Notes under the pieces: generated by a model
What the model was told of the DNA's origin: nothing
Seen by the model: only the letters and a program-made list of their open reading frames with translations
Database searches by the model: none
Program-made: the position numbers and the translations under genes
Part shown: positions 15,552 to 18,471 of the stretch, piece by piece
Layout: every line of letters begins with the position of its first letter
Numbering within the stretch: the stretch's first letter is position 1
NCBI GenBank assembly: GCA_037129925.1
Contig: JBAXTZ010000052.1
Coordinates: 1 to 18,471 of the forward strand
DNA length: 18,471 nt
Origin: JBAXTZ01 sp037129925
GTDB lineage: Bacteria > Bacillota > Negativicutes > JBAXTZ01
Reading direction: 5' to 3'

Positions 15552-16826
15552 ATGAAACGATTATTAACAACTATTATTGTCACGTTGGTTTTGTGTTCTG
15601 GCATGGTGTTTGCGGCTGATACTGTCAGTAGTATTACATTGACGCTCGAGCAGGCGCTAAACATGTCGTTTACGCAGAGTCCGGCGGTGATTACTGCGCA
15701 GGGGGCATTTGATGCGGCCAAAGCCAATATTTGGCTGAAATCAACGCCGGATAACCCGACGTTAGGGTTACAATTATCGGCAACGCCGTGGAGTTATGAT
15801 TCAACAGTTTCTACTAATCCGCTGTACACTAATAATATTACGGCTTCTTATCCGTTGTTTACCGGATTCGAAAATCAAGCTAATATTGACGCGGCGAATG
15901 CGGGTTATGTCGCTGCCGGGTTCGGCTTAAACGATGCAATTCGCCAGGCGCGGGTTGCAACTTCGGTTGCGTATTTGGACTGTCTAAATGCCAAGGGCGA
16001 TGTTGACGCCAACCGGGAGAATGTCAAAAATCTACAGGCGCATGAGGATTTTGTCCATAATCAGTATGATGTCGGGCGGGTGTCCCGGTTGACGTTGCTA
16101 CAATCAACCAGTCAGTTGTCTCAGGCTAAACTGGATTTGATTAAAGCCGAGAATAATTTGTCGAAGACAATCACGTCACTGAAAATTCAAATCGGACTGT
16201 CTGATGCAGTACAGATAACACTGCCGGATGTTACCAAAGCGCTGGCAACGCCGGCTCGCGATAAGGCGCTTGCCGACTATCAGACCACCCGGCCGGATAT
16301 TCGCCAAAGTCTGATAATGCTGCAAGCCGATGAATATAATATCCGGGCAGCGAACTCCGGTTGGTGGCCGACGATTAATTTAAGTGCGACTGCTGGTACG
16401 AGGGATCAGAACATCATTTATTCGGATAGTGGCAAATACACTTGGGGCGTTGGCGCCAACTTGAATTACGCGCTTTCCGATGGCGGAACAACGCGGGCGG
16501 CGGTGCAAGCGGCGCAAATAGCCCGGGACAATGATAAGAAACAACTTGAAGTGTTAAAAGCCCAGGCGTATGCCGAAATCAAGCAAAGTTATGATAATCT
16601 AAGCGACGCCAGCCAAGCGTTGATAGTAGCGCGCGATGGTTTGGCATATGCCCAGGAAGCCTACGACATCGCCCAAGAGAGCTATGTGCTTGGCAAAAGT
16701 GACAACTTAACTTTTTTTGATGCTCAGAAAAAATTGCTCGATGCCAAAGTTTATTACAACAAGGCGTTGTATGGAACGGTGAGCGCCTCCTACGGAGTGC
16801 TGGCGGCAATCGGCAGCGAGAAGTGA
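15552..16826 (+). CDS. TolC-like outer-membrane efflux channel
   Basis: A 424-residue outer-membrane factor with a cleavable signal peptide (about 1-22, ending VFAAD). The mature start SITLTLEQALNMSFTQSPAV is the usual first OEP helix. Two OEP repeats can be recognised, the second near residues 235-420, with long coiled-coil helices at both repeats. As the trimeric exit duct it would complete the exporter formed with the fusion protein, permease and ATPase upstream. GAGGTG lies before ATG 15552. It is separated from the fusion gene by 58 bases holding AGCTGAAA-type repeats, and is probably co-transcribed, since no terminator is seen between them. Its presence confirms that the organism has an outer membrane. 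Confidence 0.93.
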   Translation: MKRLLTTIIVTLVLCSGMVFAADTVSSITLTLEQALNMSFTQSPAVITAQGAFDAAKANIWLKSTPDNPTLGLQLSATPWSYDSTVSTNPLYTNNITASYPLFTGFENQANIDAANAGYVAAGFGLNDAIRQARVATSVAYLDCLNAKGDVDANRENVKNLQAHEDFVHNQYDVGRVSRLTLLQSTSQLSQAKLDLIKAENNLSKTITSLKIQIGLSDAVQITLPDVTKALATPARDKALADYQTTRPDIRQSLIMLQADEYNIRAANSGWWPTINLSATAGTRDQNIIYSDSGKYTWGVGANLNYALSDGGTTRAAVQAAQIARDNDKKQLEVLKAQAYAEIKQSYDNLSDASQALIVARDGLAYAQEAYDIAQESYVLGKSDNLTFFDAQKKLLDAKVYYNKALYGTVSASYGVLAAIGSEK

Positions 16827-16835
16827 ATCGGATAA

Positions 16836-16892
16836 AGTAGTCAAGTAGAGACTAGTAGTCGAGTAGAAACGAGTTATCAAGTTATCAAGTGG
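16836..16892 (+). repeat. Degenerate heptamer tract after the tolC-like gene
   Basis: Units such as AAGTAGA, AGTCGAG, GAGTTAT and CAAGTTA follow one another with a period close to 7. They fill the space between the channel gene stop and the bidirectional terminator. Confidence 0.6.
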
Positions 16893-16910
16893 TGGAATTG
16901 TAAGTAAACT

Positions 16911-16953
16911 AAAGCCTCCCGAAATCAGAATAATCTGAAATTCGGGAGGCTTT
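16911..16953. terminator. Bidirectional terminator between the exporter operon and trpS
   Basis: AAAGCCTCCCGAA (16911-16923) and TTCGGGAGGCTTT (16941-16953) form a perfect 13-bp stem, with an inner TCAGA/TCTGA stem and an ATAA loop. It lies between convergent genes and can serve both strands. Confidence 0.9.
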
Positions 16954-16969
16954 ACTATTCAATATTAAC

Positions 16970-16988
16970 TTTCAGCTTTCAGCTTTAA
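16970..16988 (-). repeat. 19-bp inverted repeat, right copy
   Basis: Exact reverse complement of 15496-15514. The trpS stop codon (16985-16987) lies inside it. With the left copy it encloses the tolC-like gene and the terminator. Confidence 0.85.
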
Positions 16989-17971
16989 AAAGTAACCAGC
17001 CCCATTGCCTCGCGTACTTCGCGCATTGTCTCTATTGCCAATTTGCGGGCATTGTTGGTGCCGTTGTGGAGAATTTCCCAGACTCGTTCGGGTGTGGCTT
17101 CGTATTGCAGCCGGCGTTCGCGCATTGGTGTGAAGATTTCAGCAAGTTTAGCCGCCAGTAGCTTTTTGCAATCCATGCAACCGATGCAACCGGCTTTGCA
17201 GTTGGTTTCGATTTCCGGGACTGCGGCGCTGTTGAAAGCGTTGTGATAGGCAAACACTACGCAAATGTCTGGATGCCCGGGGTCGGTTTTGTGAATTCGC
17301 GCCGGATCGGTTACTGCGGTTTTCACTTTAGATAAAATTTCTGCGGCGGAGTCGCTAATGTAGATGCAATTGTTGAGCGACTTGCTCATTTTCGCCTTGC
17401 CATCCAAGCCGGGTAATTTATTGACCGCGCTAAGCAGCGCTTGCGGTTCGATAAGTACCGGTTTGTATAGTTCGTTAAAGCGGCGGGCGATGCGCCGGGT
17501 TTGCTCAATATGCGGAACCTGATCAATGCCGACCGGGACACATTGCGCTTTGAAAATCGTGATGTCGGCGGCCTGGCTGACCGGATAGCCGAGGAAGCCG
17601 TAATACAGTTCTTGTAAGCCCTTTTCTTCAATTTCCTGTTTAGTCGTCGGGTTGTGGCGCAATGAATTGACGGTAACAAACATTGAATAGAAAATTGTCA
17701 GCTCAGCGATTTCTGGGATGAGTGATTGCAGCAAAATATTGGCAGTGTCGGGATCGATGCCGACTGCCAGATAATCGAGCACTACTTGATAAATATGGTC
17801 GCGCAGCACTTCGGGAGTTTCGAAATGAGTGGTCAGCGCCTGCACGTCCGCCACCATAATAAATGATTCAAATTCATGTTGTAGCCTAACCCGGTTTTCC
17901 AAACTGCCGACATAGTGTCCCAGATGGAGCTTGCCAGTCGGTCGGTCACCGGTCAAAATTCGTTTCTTCAT
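16985..17971 (-). CDS. trpS: Tryptophanyl-tRNA synthetase with probable [4Fe-4S] site
   Basis: A 328-residue class Ic synthetase that charges tRNA-Trp. The HIGH signature is HLGH (16-19) and the KMSKS loop is at 194-198. ATG 17971 is chosen because GGAGACG lies just upstream; an earlier in-frame ATG at 17998 lies ahead of the likely transcription start. Cysteines C237, C258, C265 and C268 form C-x20-C-x6-C-x2-C, with an extra C262. Thermotoga maritima TrpRS binds a [4Fe-4S] cluster through C-x22-C-x6-C-x2-C at nearly the same positions, so the same cluster is likely here. The cluster may help anticodon recognition, a role not proven. No trp biosynthesis gene or T-box leader is adjacent. The gene ends against the exporter operon with a shared terminator. 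Confidence 0.96.
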   Translation of the reverse strand: MKKRILTGDRPTGKLHLGHYVGSLENRVRLQHEFESFIMVADVQALTTHFETPEVLRDHIYQVVLDYLAVGIDPDTANILLQSLIPEIAELTIFYSMFVTVNSLRHNPTTKQEIEEKGLQELYYGFLGYPVSQAADITIFKAQCVPVGIDQVPHIEQTRRIARRFNELYKPVLIEPQALLSAVNKLPGLDGKAKMSKSLNNCIYISDSAAEILSKVKTAVTDPARIHKTDPGHPDICVVFAYHNAFNSAAVPEIETNCKAGCIGCMDCKKLLAAKLAEIFTPMRERRLQYEATPERVWEILHNGTNNARKLAIETMREVREAMGLVTF

Positions 17972-17998
17972 AATCGTCTCCAAAACATATAATGCCAA

Positions 17999-18027
17999 AT
18001 TTTAGCATTAATGGCGTGAATTGGCAA
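17999..18027 (-). promoter_or_regulatory. Promoter of trpS
   Basis: On the minus strand TTGCCA (18027-18022) and TAAAAT (18004-17999) are 17 bases apart, and TGC precedes the -10, making it an extended -10 promoter. Transcription would start near 17992, leaving a leader of about 20 bases with no room for a riboswitch or T-box. Confidence 0.65.
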
Positions 18028-18102
18028 TAGCGATGTTGGCGGGGGGCAGGGCTTGTTCAAGAAATAATCCGTCGTTTCTCTGGCGCATTAAGCCAAACCG
18101 TC

Positions 18103-18172
18103 GCTACTGTTTGCGAAGCGGGGAGGCACTCAATATTACGCTGAGTGCCTCCCCGCAAGTGATTACAGTAGC
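18103..18172. repeat. Large two-stem palindrome, first GGAGGCACTCA copy
   Basis: CGGGGAGGCACTCA (18119-18132) pairs perfectly with 18142-18155, and GCTACTGT (18103-18110) with ACAGTAGC (18165-18172). The stem GGAGGCACTCA is shared with the palindrome at 18365-18431. Confidence 0.8.
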
Positions 18173-18364
18173 AGGTGAAGGCTTACCGCGCCTGGCTTTT
18201 TTGCTTACTTTTTGAGCCTGGCAAAAAGTAAGGCGCATACAATCGGCGCAGCCGATATGCGAAACCGCATTGCCTGCGGCAGGCGTTACTTTTACCTTGA
18301 TGCAAAAGTAACCCAAACATCAAGCGCCGTAATTCTTCGCCTATTGTGCTAACAACAGCTCGCT
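18173..18364. other. Gene-free stretch of further hairpins
   Basis: Three more perfect stems occur: CTTACTTTTTG (18204-18214) with 18222-18232, GCCTG/CAGGC at 18272-18284, and GTTACTTTT (18285-18293) with AAAAGTAAC (18304-18312). The open frames here are by-products of these palindromes. No gene or promoter is convincing. Confidence 0.6.
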
Positions 18365-18431
18365 AAAACCGTAAACCCGGAGGCACTCAAGACCGTTACG
18401 TTGAGTGCCTCCTCAAACAGTACGGTTTTTT
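18365..18431 (+). repeat. Second GGAGGCACTCA palindrome, terminator-like
   Basis: GGAGGCACTCAA (18379-18390) pairs with TTGAGTGCCTCC (18401-18412), and AAAACCGTA (18365-18373) with TACGGTTTT (18421-18429). Seven T end it, so it could terminate transcription toward the right edge of the window. Confidence 0.75.
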
Positions 18432-18471
18432 TACGCTCACTTGTTGAAGCACAATTAACGGCTCGAATTAA

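Noticed and set aside
18104..18316. 70-codon minus-strand frame beside trpS
   Set aside because: It is composed of the palindromes at 18103-18172 and 18204-18312. Frames of this kind arise from symmetric repeats and it has no ribosome site.

Overview
The window most likely comes from the chromosome of a diderm (outer-membrane) bacterium. It encodes a type V autotransporter whose C-terminal barrel ends in F-W, and a tripartite exporter with a TolC-type outer-membrane channel. Promoters of sigma70/sigmaA type and strong GGAGG-type ribosome sites would fit a diderm Firmicute (Negativicutes). That placement is inference; no rRNA or other taxonomic marker gene is present, and heptamer-repeat tracts like those here also occur in other phyla.

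Layout. Bases 1-1320 hold no believable protein gene. A consensus promoter (82-110) leads into about 1.2 kb that folds into many hairpins, several with GNRA loops, and ends in a terminator (1280-1318). I read this as a large structured noncoding RNA that I cannot assign to a known family. Its 3' module (1143-1318) recurs at 4805-4979, so that the two copies bracket an S8 subtilase autotransporter gene (1507-4779). A shorter relic sits at 8322-8355. Next come an orphan sensor histidine kinase broken by a frameshift (5114-6596) and an overlapping MNT/HEPN toxin-antitoxin pair (6683-7412). A decayed stretch follows (7494-8300) with remnants of a PIN toxin, a possible antitoxin, a UvrD-like helicase and IS21-like end repeats. 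Then comes a tandem-domain ArsA ATPase (8528-10513).

The second half is an exporter operon: MacB/LolD-type ATPase, a four-helix-bundle (23S-IVP type) protein gene, a double-FtsX permease, a membrane fusion protein and a TolC-like channel (10746-16826). Together the four transport genes can span both membranes, with energy supplied by the cytoplasmic ATPase. The four-helix-bundle gene is an intruder between ATPase and permease. A bidirectional terminator separates the operon from the convergent trpS (17971-16985), which carries cysteines matching the [4Fe-4S] site of Thermotoga TrpRS. The last 470 bases are gene-free and made of large palindromes.

A recurring theme is short tracts with a 7-base period but unrelated sequences, found between genes and sometimes including stop codons or ribosome sites. 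A second theme is a three-copy ~32-base element beginning TGCAGGAT that lies 110-180 bases upstream of three gene starts.
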